A stretch of 64,000 nucleotides of DNA from Thalassia testudinum (lineage: Eukaryota > Streptophyta > Magnoliopsida > Alismatales > Hydrocharitaceae), in NCBI GenBank assembly GCA_037157565.1, contig JAZHRO010000039.1, positions 40,858,001 to 40,922,000 of the forward strand, given 5' to 3'. A program made the translations under genes and the position numbers. This document shows positions 38,001 through 49,323 of this stretch, in pieces. Each line of letters starts with the position of its first letter. Position 1 is the first letter of the stretch. Under the pieces are notes generated by a model. It had not been told where the DNA came from and searched no databases. It saw only the letters and a list, made by a program, of their open reading frames with translations.

Positions 38001-41000
38001 CCCCCATAGGGGTGGTGAAGGGGGAGTCCTGAGATATAATGGCAGGGAGGATAACATGGCCTTCAAGAGAACCAATCTGTCATATCTAAGGTTTAAATTT
38101 GGGTGGTTATCAACCGGATAACCACCCGTCCTCTTTTCAAAAAAACAAAAAGACTTCTGGAGGCTCAATCTGTCAAAGCTGGATTCAACCTTCTCAATTG
38201 ACAACGCTCAGTCACATCTGGAAATTGGCCTGTCTAGCAGAGGAAGATGAAAATAAAATGAAGGCAGCAAACTATAGGCAATCAAAAAAGCTTGAGAAAA
38301 ACTATCAGCCCCAAGTTCCCAACTTCTGCCGTATCAAGCTGAAATCTTGCAGAGGGTGAAAATTTATTGCTTGGCTTCCAAGGAAGGAAAGAAATGAAGT
38401 TATAAGAAGGTTGGTGCTATTCTCCAAGGCTACTTGTTTTTTATGCAGACTTTTGGAGGAATACATATCACATCTTCTTTTCAAGTGCAAATTTTCAAGG
38501 GAGGTCCAGGAACAGCTTTAGATCGATGAGGAAGATGTAATGCCTGAATGCTTTCTAGAGTATTTTTAGGTGTGGAGCATGTACTAATGCATGTGCTTGG
38601 ATGAGGATTTCAAAGAGTTATTTGCTTGCGACACAATAGGTTGGTTTTAGACCCAGATAGCACATGGGTGGAAAATGTTACTTGGGAGGGTTTGACACCG
38701 TTGTTTCTTGACTAACTCCTTGTCACTTTGTCTTTGGAGCATTGGGTCCTATGAATGAAGTGGATGACCTTTGGTAGCCATTCTTTTACCTTTTTTAGAA
38801 AAAATGTTTGCCATTTCAAAAAGAACAAAACTAGGGCCCCTTAAATTTATGAACAATCTTGATACTTCTTTAAAGAATTCCAGGAGCCAATTCAACCGCC
38901 TCACCTCCAACATGTTGCGTTCCATGAAGAAGAAAATATCATCTGGCTATTGCAACAAGTATACCAGGGTATTACCATCCTGCCTGATAGAAAAACCGTA
39001 GTCCCTGGAAACAAATCGCAAAAGAGGAGCTCACCAGAGCATCTGCCAAAAGAATGAACAGAAGGGGTGCAAGGATGCAACCTGCGTGACCCCCATCTGC
39101 ACTGTAGCTAACCTCCTCCTGAGTTCCTGTTAATCGACATTAAGAATGACAAATGACAATGCATTGTCCAAGCTATCCATCAGTCTAGGAAACCTCTTCT
39201 AGCCATAGCCTAGAGAAAAGGCAACTCAAACTAAATCATGAGCCTTGGAGAAGCCCACCTTCCAAAGGAAGCCCCTCCTGTCACATCTAGGCTAACAGAT
39301 TGCAATCTTCAAGTCCAAAACAGAACCATCCAAGATAGGCTTCCCCGGCACAAAAGCTGATTGCATGGGGCTAATCAAAGTGTGTGCCACTTCTCTCTAT
39401 CTATTCTCTACTGCAAAGGGATTTGAAGGTGAAAGCTTGTGCCTATGTGAGTCTCATGAGTATTGGTCCATTTAGGTACTAAAGGTGGGACAATATGTGG
39501 TTCCTTCTATGGCACTTTAAATAATGGCTACATTTTGATTCAAGTGGGAAACTGTTGGGTAAATGACAGTTAACACTCCTACATGCACTCAGATGGTTTA
39601 TTCTCCTTCAGGAGTGGAAGCCTGGAACTTTGATCTTAGAGATCCTCTCCTAGAAATTTCATCAGCTCCTAACTTGAGTTTTTAAAGCTCCAATGCATCT
39701 TATTATCTCTTCCTATTGTGATAAAAATGGAATCAACTTGATTTGCAGATGATTTTGCTGATGAGAAGTGCCTATAGGAAATATCCAATTACAATTCTCC
39801 TGTTCACTTCCCGTCAAAAAAGGAAAAAAATTTCTGTGTGCTTATTTCCCTTTTGGAGTTAATGAAAAGGACAGTTGACTATGTGCATGTAACACTTTTT
39901 TCTCATATTAAGATTCTTCTGATGCAGCTTTAGTTTAGTAATCTAGAGAGAATAACCCACACCTATGATGTGGAGATTAATAAGTGGTTGATACTTGGTG
40001 TCAGGTCTTTCCTTTCAAGTCAATTGGTGTTTGATCCTGTCACCAGTAATTGCAGCAAAACTAATGCAAATGATTGAGGTTTAACCTTGACATCAAATAT
40101 TAGCTTGCCCACATGTTGCACTCAGTCCAGGCTAAATGTGAGGAGATTCTGAAGTGAATTATCCTGCGTAAAGATTTTCCTAAAAAAAAAAAAGGCAGAA
40201 TTTTCCAAGTAAGACAAGGAAAATGTGAAAGCTCTAAAATATGTGGGTCCTGGACTCCTGTCTAATCTAGTCACTTGGTTCAGAGTTGGATATTCTGGCA
40301 AGTAGTAATTGAAGATGTTACGAAGCATTGCATATGCCATATTGCTTGTTGTATACCTCAAGTCTAATTATTTTCATTCTTTTTTTGTTTTTTAATGTTC
40401 TCAAGTCAACTGGATAGGCATTATGACTGATATTTCTATCAGCAAGACAATTATATTCTTGCTTCAGGTGGGTTCAAGCAGATTGCAAGAAACTGGGTGA
40501 TAGTGACAATCCAGAAGTCAGTGAACTTCTGAAGATGGCTGTCCGTTGTCTAAAAGAAAGACCTGTTCTTTTCAAGTATTGTGCTGAAGAGGTAACAGTA
40601 AAGGATTACCCATCAGTATCAGATGTGCTATGTGTGGAAAATGCCTTGTGTTCCTTTCTGATTTTTCTCATTTGTCAAATCAATCAGTTCATCTCTTGTC
40701 AAAAAGAAAAAAAAATCAATCTAGTGTATCATTCTGTTGTTCATGTAGGTTGCAAATATGAGACATAATGCTTTATTTAGACGGTTCATTAGTGCTCTTA
40801 CACGCGGAGGGCCTGGGGGGTTACCAAGGCCCATTGAAGTTCACGCACATGATCCTTTGCGCTATGTGGGTGATATGCTCGGTTGGTTGCATCAGGTTTG
40901 CTTTATGAACCACTTGCTTTCACATTAATTTTTGTACCTAATAGAGTGATTGACACTTGAGCTTAACTGATGTAAAGGCCTTGGCTTCCGAGAGAGAGCT

Positions 41001-43720
41001 TATAATTGTGCTACTAGATCCAGATGCAATGACAGACACTGGGATACATCATCGCATGTCCAAGGGCACAGAAGGTGATGCTGCAAAAACTGAAGTTGAC
41101 ACCTCCTTTGTTCTCGACAGAATATTTGAAGGAGCATGCAGACCCTTCAAAGTCAGAGTTGATCAAGTTTTGCAGTCTCAACCCACGCTTATTATCTCAT
41201 ATAAGCTCAGCAATACCCTGGAATTTTACACCTACACCGTGAGTGGGATTCTCCTTTCTCTTGTAAATAAATGTTGGTACACCTTTCAACTCTCAACTTA
41301 TGCTTTATTCTTTGCTAAAAGATTTCAGATTTGCTGGGAAAAGATGCTGCTCTCTGTAATACACTACAGTTACTCAAGGATGCAGCACAGCAGACATTCT
41401 TTAATATATTGAAGACTAGGGGAGAAAAGCTTTTAAGATATCCTCCTCTGGTTGCAGCTGATCTCTCACCCCCTCCTGCAGTAACAGAAGAAGTTTCTTT
41501 GCTGCTTGAATTGATTGGTACATATAATGGCATGATGGTCCCTGTTTCTGGGAAGAAGCCCGAATTCGATCCTGTGATATCTGCTATAATTGATCCTGTC
41601 ATTCAGGTAATTTGTTCTTGTTGGTCGTAATTGTCTTGTAAATTTTTCCTTTTATATGGCTACTCTCTCTCAAAAAAAAAAAATCCTTTTTTTCTCAAAT
41701 TCTCAATGTTGATATTGCGGTTTACATGAAAATCTACAATATTTCTTTTTTATGGTTTTCCATGTAAATTTAGGTATGTAAATAGAGAAGTGTATGTTAT
41801 TTTCAAATGAACTTTAAAAGTTTGCTCATCCTTTTACAAATGCTCGGCAGCAGCATATTCTTTGAATTCCTGGCCAATAATTAGTTCTAGGTTTCTGTAC
41901 CATATGTTATTCTGACAATTTCCCAATCCACGTTGATAGGGATCCTTAGATCTACATGAAAGCATATGGTATCTGTTGAGGATTTTGTCATTTAGTGTAC
42001 GTCATCCTAGATTCAATTAGTCAAGTGACATCAATCTTATCCCTGCATCACTAAAGTTTGGGATTTTCTGATGTTATGAGCCTATGTGAAGGCCCTTGTT
42101 CCAGTTGGTTTGCTAAAGAAAAAACTGATATATCACGTGGCTAGTAGACTTTATCTCTTGTGGAGTTGGTAGCCTTTGTGAATCATGTTACTCTCGGTGT
42201 TCCTTTCAGATGATTCGTTTATTGTGTCTTTCTTGTACATGGCTCTAAGTAATATTTTTGTGTTACTCATGTGAAAATTGAACACTCCTTGCAACACTAC
42301 AGATGTGTGAGAAGGCAGCTGAAGCTCACAAGTCCAAAGGCTCACACCTGTCCAGGAGAAGGACAAGTTCTGATATGGGTCAGAACAGCAGAGACACTTC
42401 TCCCATTGATGCTCTTCTGGCTAAAAGTAGTTCTGTCTTTACGCAGGTTAGTGCATCTTCTATTTGAATTAGAGCTGTTCTGTTCAGTAACTTCAAATTG
42501 GCAAATGACAACTCAGATGCAATTCTGGCCTCATGCTGTCGCAGTTAGTACAAACAGTCAACTATCTCTTTGGATTCACATTTGAGAAAATATGATTAAA
42601 ACTTTGTGGCATTGACTAATTTGTTTAACGATTCAAAAAAAAAAAAATTTATTCAGCATGAAAACAAACCCTTGCTCCCAAAATGGTGGTCTCATGCAGG
42701 ATTTAGTGCTTGGTTTTAGATGCACTATTTCAAACGATTCTGGAGTGTACTACTGTATTCTTAGTTTTTCCTTTGAGAAATTGTTCTGAGATAAAGAGTC
42801 CTTGTAATCATGTAGATGAGTCCTTACCTTGTTACTTGTGTAATTCAGAATGGTTAACAGGAAGGGCTGCGAAATTGTATGAGCTGTAAGAAAGGACACA
42901 GAGGTCATGGATAACTTCTAGGATGAGAGGGTAGTTGAGGTGATATGAAGAAGCAAGAAAGAATTGAAACCCACTATAAATCTTTTTTTGAAAAGTCGCA
43001 CTCTATAAATCTATGGTGTATTTGCTCGTAGAAGGTTATTATTCTGAAATAAGTTCACCCGAACAAACCGACCCTTGGCAGAAGTACTTTTGTTAGCTGT
43101 ACTTTATTTTGGTTCACATTTCTTCATGTAAAGTTCTTAGGTTCGCTGTGTTATTTAGTTCGTGTTTCTGACTTCCCATCTGTTTACCCATATTATCCGT
43201 GCAGAGTTCAGAAACTTCAGCAAAAATTTTTTTGATCAACTGTCTATCAGCCATCCAGCAACCACTGATTGGTCATGATGTAGCTGCTAAATTTGCAGAC
43301 AACCTGGGATCCATGATTGAATCACGCATTAGCATCCTCGTCAACAGAGAAGTAGATGCCATATTGAGACGGTGTGGTTTCCTGAATAAGATCTTGTGGT
43401 TCAAGAAATCAAAAGACACAGAACATGCAGGTGTGGTGAAACCTCTGGCAGAGATAGAGGAGATGTCCCCACACCTTCTCTCTGAAAGCTTGAGAAGTTT
43501 CTTTGGGATTGTAACTGGGACTGAGGGCTCTCTTCCAGAATTTGAGCAGATGCAGGTGCCTAAGTTGCGATCGGATGCCTGTCTCCGTGTCGCGAGAGAA
43601 CTGGCAGAATCTTACGAGCTGATTTACTATGCAGTTGTTGATCCTAAGAATCAGTATCCAGAACCTAGGTCATTGTTGAGGCATACACCTTACCAGATAA
43701 GGACCATTTTAGCCATATGA
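26028..43720 (+). CDS. COG6: Conserved oligomeric Golgi complex subunit 6 (COG6), complete
   Basis: Subunit of the COG tethering complex, which captures intra-Golgi retrograde vesicles at the cytosolic face of the Golgi. Ten exons: 26028-26314, 26408-26555, 26746-26853, 28034-28101, 40468-40591, 40749-40895, 40978-41238, 41322-41606, 42303-42446, 43205-43720. All borders are GT-AG and all phases agree; the sum is 2,088 nt, or 695 residues plus stop, close to the roughly 680 residues of plant COG6. It starts [19 protein letters not shown], with the ATG in good context (GAGATGG). The N-terminal part carries heptad-rich helices ([19 protein letters not shown]). The middle shows conserved family blocks such as [48 protein letters not shown] and GTYNGMM. 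The C-terminus is [16 protein letters not shown]. No stop or frameshift interrupts it. Intron 4 (12,366 bp) is swollen by nested transposons; the other introns are 82-1,180 bp. Confidence 0.97.
26854..28033 (+). other. COG6 intron 3
   Basis: AT-rich, 1,180 bp, donor CAG|GTGGGT, acceptor TGGTCAG. No transposon protein or terminal repeat seen. Confidence 0.7.
28102..29037 (+). other. COG6 intron 4, part left of the MITE
   Basis: Starts with the strong donor CAG|GTGAGT. No coding content recognised. The TAA at 29035-29037 is the target duplication of the neighbouring MITE. Confidence 0.6.
29305..29458 (+). repeat. 5' LTR of the intronic copia element
   Basis: Starts TGTTAACATATG. Contains (TC)n, TATATATAAG and GAGCCTAGGGTTTC, and ends near CAACCA just before the primer binding site. 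Confidence 0.8.
29461..29473 (+). other. Primer binding site of the intronic copia element
   Basis: TTGGTCTCAGAGC, 2-3 bp after the 5' LTR. It resembles the plant Met-initiator tRNA complement TGGTATCAGAGC with one mismatch. Confidence 0.75.
30021..34200 (+). pseudogene. Degenerate copia gag-pol polyprotein
   Basis: Domains in copia order. Gag begins ATG 30021 ([29 protein letters not shown]) and meets a stop at 30285. The zinc knuckle [13 protein letters not shown] (30782-30823) has lost its last Cys. The protease remnant [13 protein letters not shown] lies near 31055. Integrase follows at 31440-32250 ([19 protein letters not shown]). The reverse transcriptase contains the YVDD box at 33291-33302. 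RNase H follows (GYSDADYAG near 33769, [11 protein letters not shown]). Many in-frame stops and frameshifts break every domain, so no functional protein can be made. The integrase-before-RT order identifies Ty1/copia. Confidence 0.88.
34224..34363 (+). repeat. 3' LTR of the intronic copia element
   Basis: 140 bp, TGTTAGCATATG to GAATCAACA, with TGTT/AACA terminal inverted repeats and a polypurine tract at 34215-34223. Confidence 0.85.
35322..35490. repeat. Direct repeat, period 87 bp
   Basis: TTAGAATTTATGGCTAC(G/A)GTTTATTTCTTTAT(A/G)CAATTAACAGAGGT(C/T)AATATG occurs twice, 87 bp apart, with few differences. Confidence 0.75.
35536..35606. repeat. Tandem repeat, period 34-35 bp
   Basis: Two near-identical copies of TGCATTTG(A/G)AAACCAATATAAACCCTGCACACA. 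Confidence 0.75.
36590..39400 (-). mobile_element. 5'-truncated L1-type LINE, minus strand, in COG6 intron 4
   Basis: The minus strand near 39380-39000 encodes non-LTR reverse transcriptase blocks: [31 protein letters not shown], a PDDIFFF relative of the catalytic FADD box, and [10 protein letters not shown]. Downstream, 38204-37938 reads [18 protein letters not shown], the typical plant L1 post-RT region, and near 37760 comes SFDKGALGM (PKKKGGLG-like). T runs on the plus strand (36591-36600 and 36620-36629) fit a 3' poly-A tail. Many stops and frameshifts make it dead. No endonuclease domain was seen, so it is 5'-truncated. Confidence 0.75.
39401..40467 (+). other. COG6 intron 4, 3' end
   Basis: No coding content seen. 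It ends with TTGCTTCAG, the acceptor of exon 5. Confidence 0.6.
41607..42302 (+). other. COG6 intron 8
   Basis: AT-rich, 696 bp. Donor CAG|GTAATT, acceptor CACTACAG. Nothing else seen. Confidence 0.65.
42447..43204 (+). other. COG6 intron 9
   Basis: 758 bp, AT-rich. Donor CAG|GTTAGT, acceptor CCGTGCAG. Nothing else seen. Confidence 0.65.
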
Positions 43721-43830
43721 GAATGTTTTTGTAGTGCAACTTTATTGTTTAAACAGGATATGTGTAGTCTGAAGTAGTTTTTACTTTTAGGGTATGTCAC
43801 CAGGAGCCCTTCAATTGTTGAGTTGTACAT

Positions 43831-44090
43831 CTGGCTAGATAAAGACCTTTTTACCCGAATCAAACACAATTTCTATCCTGTGATAGAGAAGATTTTAGGT
43901 AGATATCCTTTCTTTGTCAAACGGAATTTCTTCCCAAGAAAAGTACAAGCCATTTCATGACTGGCTAGATAAAGACCTTTATAGCCGAATCAAACACAAT
44001 TTCTATCCTTTGATAGAGAGGATTTTAGGTAGATATCCTTTCTTTGTCAAACGGAATTTCTTCTCAAGAAGGGTACAAGCCATTTTATGA
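43831..44090. repeat. Two-unit tandem duplication, period 130 bp, just after COG6
   Basis: 43831-43960 and 43961-44090 are near-identical: CTGGCTAGATAAAGACCTTT, then AATCAAACACAATTTCTATC, then AGGTAGATATCCTTTC, ending in ACAAGCCATTT(C/T)ATGA, with only a few substitutions. It begins 111 bp after the COG6 stop, so it may lie in or beside the 3' UTR. Confidence 0.92.
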
Positions 44091-45476
44091 AATGCTTTCA
44101 CTAGTTGTTTGTAGCACGATATGCTCTGGGAAGCTTTCCATTTTACTTGGCGTAGGACTACAAATGCACGTATCTTTTTAAGTTGATCTTTTCCCCGCTA
44201 TAAAAATTATCGTCTGATGTTTTGGCCATCGCCTTTTTAAATTTCCAAGCAAGATTCTTAATTTCAAACTTTCGCTTTACAACTTATCCAGACTTCGAGT
44301 CCACAAATATTTCTTGAAGGTTTCTGAATGACTCATTTTCAAAATTACAAGAAGGCTCTTTACGCCTATCCAAATGGAGCGATATCCCTTTTTTTTTCTG
44401 GGGAAGCAGCCGAACGATACCATGGTGATAACTCATTCCCTCGACGTTTATGAGCTTCGGCATCGCCGCATAAGTGCAAGGATAATTGAGTTAAAAAAAA
44501 ATGGTTTCTTGTTTATTGCTTCGTGACCACTCACGGTATTTCCAAAGGTACAATGCAACAAAACAGAAGACAAACAATTGACTGCGAGGGGTGTGTGCCT
44601 CTCCCGTAGCGAGGCCCGGAAGCTTCTCTCGCCGACAACCATTGGCCACGTGCGGTTGGGGTTTCCCTTCGTTTGGGGGTTTTGATTTTGAGAGATCCTA
44701 AATTGTATAAGTGGGATTGTGATTATTTTATGTTTGTTTATATTTTTAGGTTAAATCGAATTAATTCTCTATTTGATTAGTTAGAATATTTGTTTGTGGA
44801 ATAGTGTTGAGAAGGTTCAATTTTAGGAGGGATGAAATTAAGGGATTGCATAATTTCACTTAGATTGGACAATTCTGAATTAGTGGGTTCAATTTTGGAA
44901 TGGCTCACTTCTGAAATTATGGAAATCAAATGTGGGACACGATGCTCAATCCCGTGAAATAGATGAGACTTAAGAGCGCTCGTTAACCTAAGCTTCGTTT
45001 TCGATGCCAGTGCATCTGTCCTTCTCCGATTCTCCTTACGATGCCGCTGATCATTCAAGGTATCTGTTTTCTCAATTTTTTGATAAGTGAGGGCATAGGT
45101 TATGGCATTGGAAATCACTTAAGTAAATATTTTTCATATTCGTAAGGGACAAGGATGGAATAAGTCTGGTAAAGGATGTGATTAATTTATTTCATCTAAT
45201 TAAATCACTATCAAAATCTATTAAGCTCTTAAATTATTTCATTCTGTCACGTTAAAACACACACATATATCAATTTTAACATAATATATCTATCATATAT
45301 ATTCATTGCATTATATCAACCCACAGTACACTTATATCATAACAGTGAAATCACTTATGAACATCAAATTTTCTTCTCATTGCTTATCTCATCCCTCCAA
45401 ACAAACATCTAACATAACTCATCACTCACCTACTCTGTCTTAAGACAAACCTATTCCTCATTTAAATGCATCCTTA
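44091..45476. other. No gene seen
   Basis: Intergenic. The last 350 bp look like a decayed MITE arm (TCCCTCCAAACAAACATC near 45390), but no partner end could be placed. Confidence 0.4.
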
Positions 45477-45701
45477 GGTGGTGTTTGCTAAGAAGAATAT
45501 ATTTATGGAAGAATACGAAAGAAGTGGTGGAATAATTAAGTTTTGGCATTTGAGTGTTTAGATGGATTAAAGGTAATTCGTAGAGGAGATGGAATAATTT
45601 TATGTTAAATTTAACTTCTCTTAATCTAGCACAAGGGATAGGTAGGTTAAATAGTGAACAAACGCGGGTTAACTCACTTAATTCACCTATCAAACAATGC
45701 C
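45477..45701. mobile_element. Tourist-like MITE (225 bp)
   Basis: The ends GGTGGTGTTTGCTA and TATCAAACAATGCC are imperfect inverted repeats, flanked by TTA at 45474-45476 and 45702-45704, the usual PIF/Harbinger target duplication. No coding capacity. Confidence 0.65.
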
Positions 45702-46023
45702 TTAGAATTCCACCACCACCACCAAAGACCGGCTCTATTGGTAGGGTCCCCATCTTCTTTTTGACACCTCACCACCCCCATTCCCTTCATTATGACCTCC
45801 TCTATTACTACATAGAAACTCATAACCTCTATTTCGTAGATAATTAAAGTGGTAGGTTATCCTATATGGAGTATTAACTTTTATAGTACATGAATAGTGA
45901 AGAATATTTAAGGTTTACCCTACTAATCCACATCCACCCATCACATCTACGATTTACTTCTACTTATCCACTCTCACCTATCGCATCTTTGCCCTTATCA
46001 ACCCCATCTATCCACTTACCCAC

Positions 46024-46153
46024 TTACATACATCACATCTACCCAACTTGCTTACTTATACAAATAAAATAAAATAATAATAATAATATTACATACATCA
46101 CATCTACCCAACTTGCTTACTTATACAAATAAAATAAAATAATAATAATAATA
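46024..46153. repeat. Tandem duplication, period 65 bp
   Basis: Two essentially identical units run from TTACATACATCACATCTACC through (AATAAAAT)n and (AAT)n. They lie within AT-rich DNA beyond the Tourist MITE. Confidence 0.9.
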
Positions 46154-48836
46154 TATCAATTCAACTATTATATCTATACCTTATTAACTCACCATGTATC
46201 CTATCACTCCCAAACATCATGATTTCCCAACTTTACTTAATCTTAAGTTTTAAATCTCTATCACAAAGAATCTTACATGCTTGATTTCGTTAACTCAAGG
46301 AGATCTTTGTGTCCTATCTATGCTTGCGATAGCCAAATTAAGGTCCATCGCCTCTACGATTGTGCTTGTTTCAAGTAGAGATCCATTGGTTTGGGTTGAT
46401 ATCTTCAAATGCTATAAGTCTCTTCTATACATGAGAATTCTTCGCCATTGTTGAAATCTATATTTAATTTTTTCCTACGTGACCTCAAAGTATTGTGCTT
46501 GCAATTTTCTCATGAACGAAATACATTTACTTAAAATAAAAGGTCCTCTTCCAAGGAATAGATTGACAAATGCTTAATTAATTCATATTAGAATTCCAGT
46601 ACTTTGTTTATAACAATCAAGGTCTAAACTCTAATCCAAATAAGAAAATTAATCTTGACAATTTTTTAGATGTATACTTAATGGGCTCAATAATTTAAAG
46701 TTGTCCAGTAATAAATTTTAATAATTTAACTTTCTACTATATTTTAATAATTTCATGATAGGATCATTTTTTAGAGCACTACACTTCTCTGCAAGTCTTA
46801 AAGGTTTCCTTGCCTTAATGGCAACCTAGGGGTGCACCTAGATAGATTTGGCTTGGAATTTGACTAAGTCCACATTGCAATGCAATATTAATGAATTGAG
46901 ATCCTAAATTTAAAACAGGGAAAAGTAAAGAAACAAGTAGAAAAAGATATATTGTTTCACTGAGCTCTCAAAACAAAAAGGAAAAAAAAAAAAAAAAAGG
47001 AGAAAATCAATGCATTCTCACGGAAGAAAGAAATTTTTACATATATATACTTTCACGAACATCAAATATTACAAAAATATGCTCGTATTTAATTTTTTTA
47101 GTGGACCATCTAAATATGAAGATAACAAGCACTAATAGTAATAGTTATTAAGCTCCATTCAAAGGAGAGCAAAAATAGTAATTGCGGTGACTTGTTCCGA
47201 ACTTGAGGAAGAGTTTGAAGCGTGAAAATGAAGAAGCAATGGAGAAATTGGGCATGCTTTTTATCTTTCTTCGAATTTCCCTTTTTGCACTTGAATTCTT
47301 TGATCTTAACTCTCCGATGTATGCTAGGCAAACTATAGTCCTTTTTAACTCATATTCCAACCTAAGGTCAAATAAATGAAGATGGAGTTGAATTGTGGTG
47401 ATTTTTAATTTTAATCGGAGAGATCCAAATTATAGAAGATAGTCAATTCCTTTTAACTTATCCAAATGAAATTATAGGTTACTAACAAAAATCAAAAAAA
47501 GGAGAAGAAAACACCATAAACCATACCTACTACCTACTAAACATCAACTTTCAAGGAGAGCCACATTGGATAAGAGATCAAATCATTAATTCAAAAAAAA
47601 AAAAAAACTACAAAGCATGGTAGCCATTTAATTTTTTTTTTATTTTATTCTAATTTTATATCACTTTGTTTTGAAGCATCTTTATTTCAAAGTTCTTCCA
47701 TTCTTTAAGATGAAGTGTGTCAATTTTCTAGTATCGTTTCTCTCTCTCACCTTTTTATGTCATTCCCTTTTATGTATATTAGGGATAGTACCACATTTTA
47801 CAGTGTGAATTCGTGAAATTTCGATGTATCTAACATAATATATAATTTGATTAAACATCTAAAAAATTTAAGTTATAATTTAATTTTTACTTGCCTTGAA
47901 TTTGATAATTAATAATAATGAAATTATGTAGTTATTGTCGAAATTTTATCAAAACTGTAAAAGGAGTCTCACATAATTTTTCTTGATCGACAATCATTTG
48001 ATTGATTTTGAAGTATAAATATATAACAGTAGAATCTTTTTTATGGGATTTGTTTTGGAGGAAAGTGATATTTTTTTGTGTGATTTGTTTTGGGAGGAAA
48101 GAAATTCTTTCATAAGATATTTTTTACACATTATCGGTAAAATTTTTTAGTAAATTTTTTAAATAGTGAGAGAAAGTGTGAATTTTTCCATGAGATTTGT
48201 TTTGGGGGAAAGAGATTTTTTTGAATATTACGGATAAAGTTTTTTAAATAGTAAAAAATATAATTCACGTACTTGCAATAAAAAATTTTCATAAAATATA
48301 TTGCTAGATTTAATTTCATATAAGATTTATTTTAACCATCATCTAACACTTTATAATTTATTATATAAATTTATTTATATCATCGTCCAACAATACATGG
48401 ATCCAAACTTAAGAATTAATGGTTAAAAATTTAAGACCACCTAGGTAAAATTCCATATTTTTTTTAGGTGACTAAGATTCAAATTATACTTTACAAAAAA
48501 ATAACATACGTTCGTATTTTATTACATTAGCAAATTATGATGTAGTAAATTGTGAATAAAACACTTCCCATCAACTTTTATTAAGTATTTTGTGACAATA
48601 TTTCAACCTAAAATACGCTAAACAATTAGTTGGATGAGTATGAAAAAAAGAAAGTGATCTGATGACCTTTACTTATTTTCTAACCAACCCATTCGATTTC
48701 AAAATGGTGAGATCAATAATGGGAAATAAAGTCTTGATGAAAGAGTTGTGTGGGAAAATTAACTGGAATGAGAGAGAGAAATAGGAAGAGGGTGGAAGGA
48801 ATCCAGGTCGAATAAAACGGTGGTGCGGAAAAATTG

Positions 48837-48840
<4 letters not shown>
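46154..48840. other. Gene-free AT-rich stretch
   Basis: Very AT-rich, with homopolymer runs. No coding frame, RNA gene or terminal repeat supported on either strand. Confidence 0.5.

Positions 48841-48841
<1 letters not shown>

Positions 48842-48881
<40 letters not shown>
48842..48881. repeat. (GA)n microsatellite
   Basis: About 40 bp of uninterrupted GA, roughly 440 bp upstream of the WAT1-like start. GAGA tracts are common in plant promoters. Confidence 0.9.
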
Positions 48882-48885
<4 letters not shown>

Positions 48886-49268
48886 GAAGAGGGTATATCG
48901 TGGTTCTACCGTCGCATCGTTACCAAGTTGAGAATGTGGGGGGTAGAAAGAGAGATTATGTATCGGAAAAGACAGAAAAAAAGGTAGGAAGAGCGCGGAG
49001 ATATTTGTGATCCTTTTTTAAAAAAATCGTAGCTGGGACGGGGTGATGATGACGTGGCTGAAGGAGGTGGATCGCGCTCTCCTTCGGTTATGTTATACAT
49101 CTATTTGCAGAGAAGGGATGGAGGAGATTTGGGAATTTTGCGCAGTTGGCACGCGGCACACGAGCCAAACGAAATTCCCACGCATCCACGCACCGAGGTT
49201 GCCTTGGTGTGCTGTCGTCCCCGCAGTTTCCTTGTGGAGAACGGCCAGACGGTGCCTTCTTACTCCCC

Positions 49269-49269
<1 letters not shown>

Positions 49270-49308
<39 letters not shown>
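49270..49308 (+). repeat. (CT)n microsatellite in the WAT1-like 5' leader
   Basis: About 39 bp of CT ending 15 bp before the ATG. Pyrimidine tracts like this are frequent in plant 5' UTRs. Open frames crossing it are artefacts of the repeat. Confidence 0.85.
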
Positions 49309-49309
<1 letters not shown>

Positions 49310-49323
49310 GTTTTCTCGTAAGG

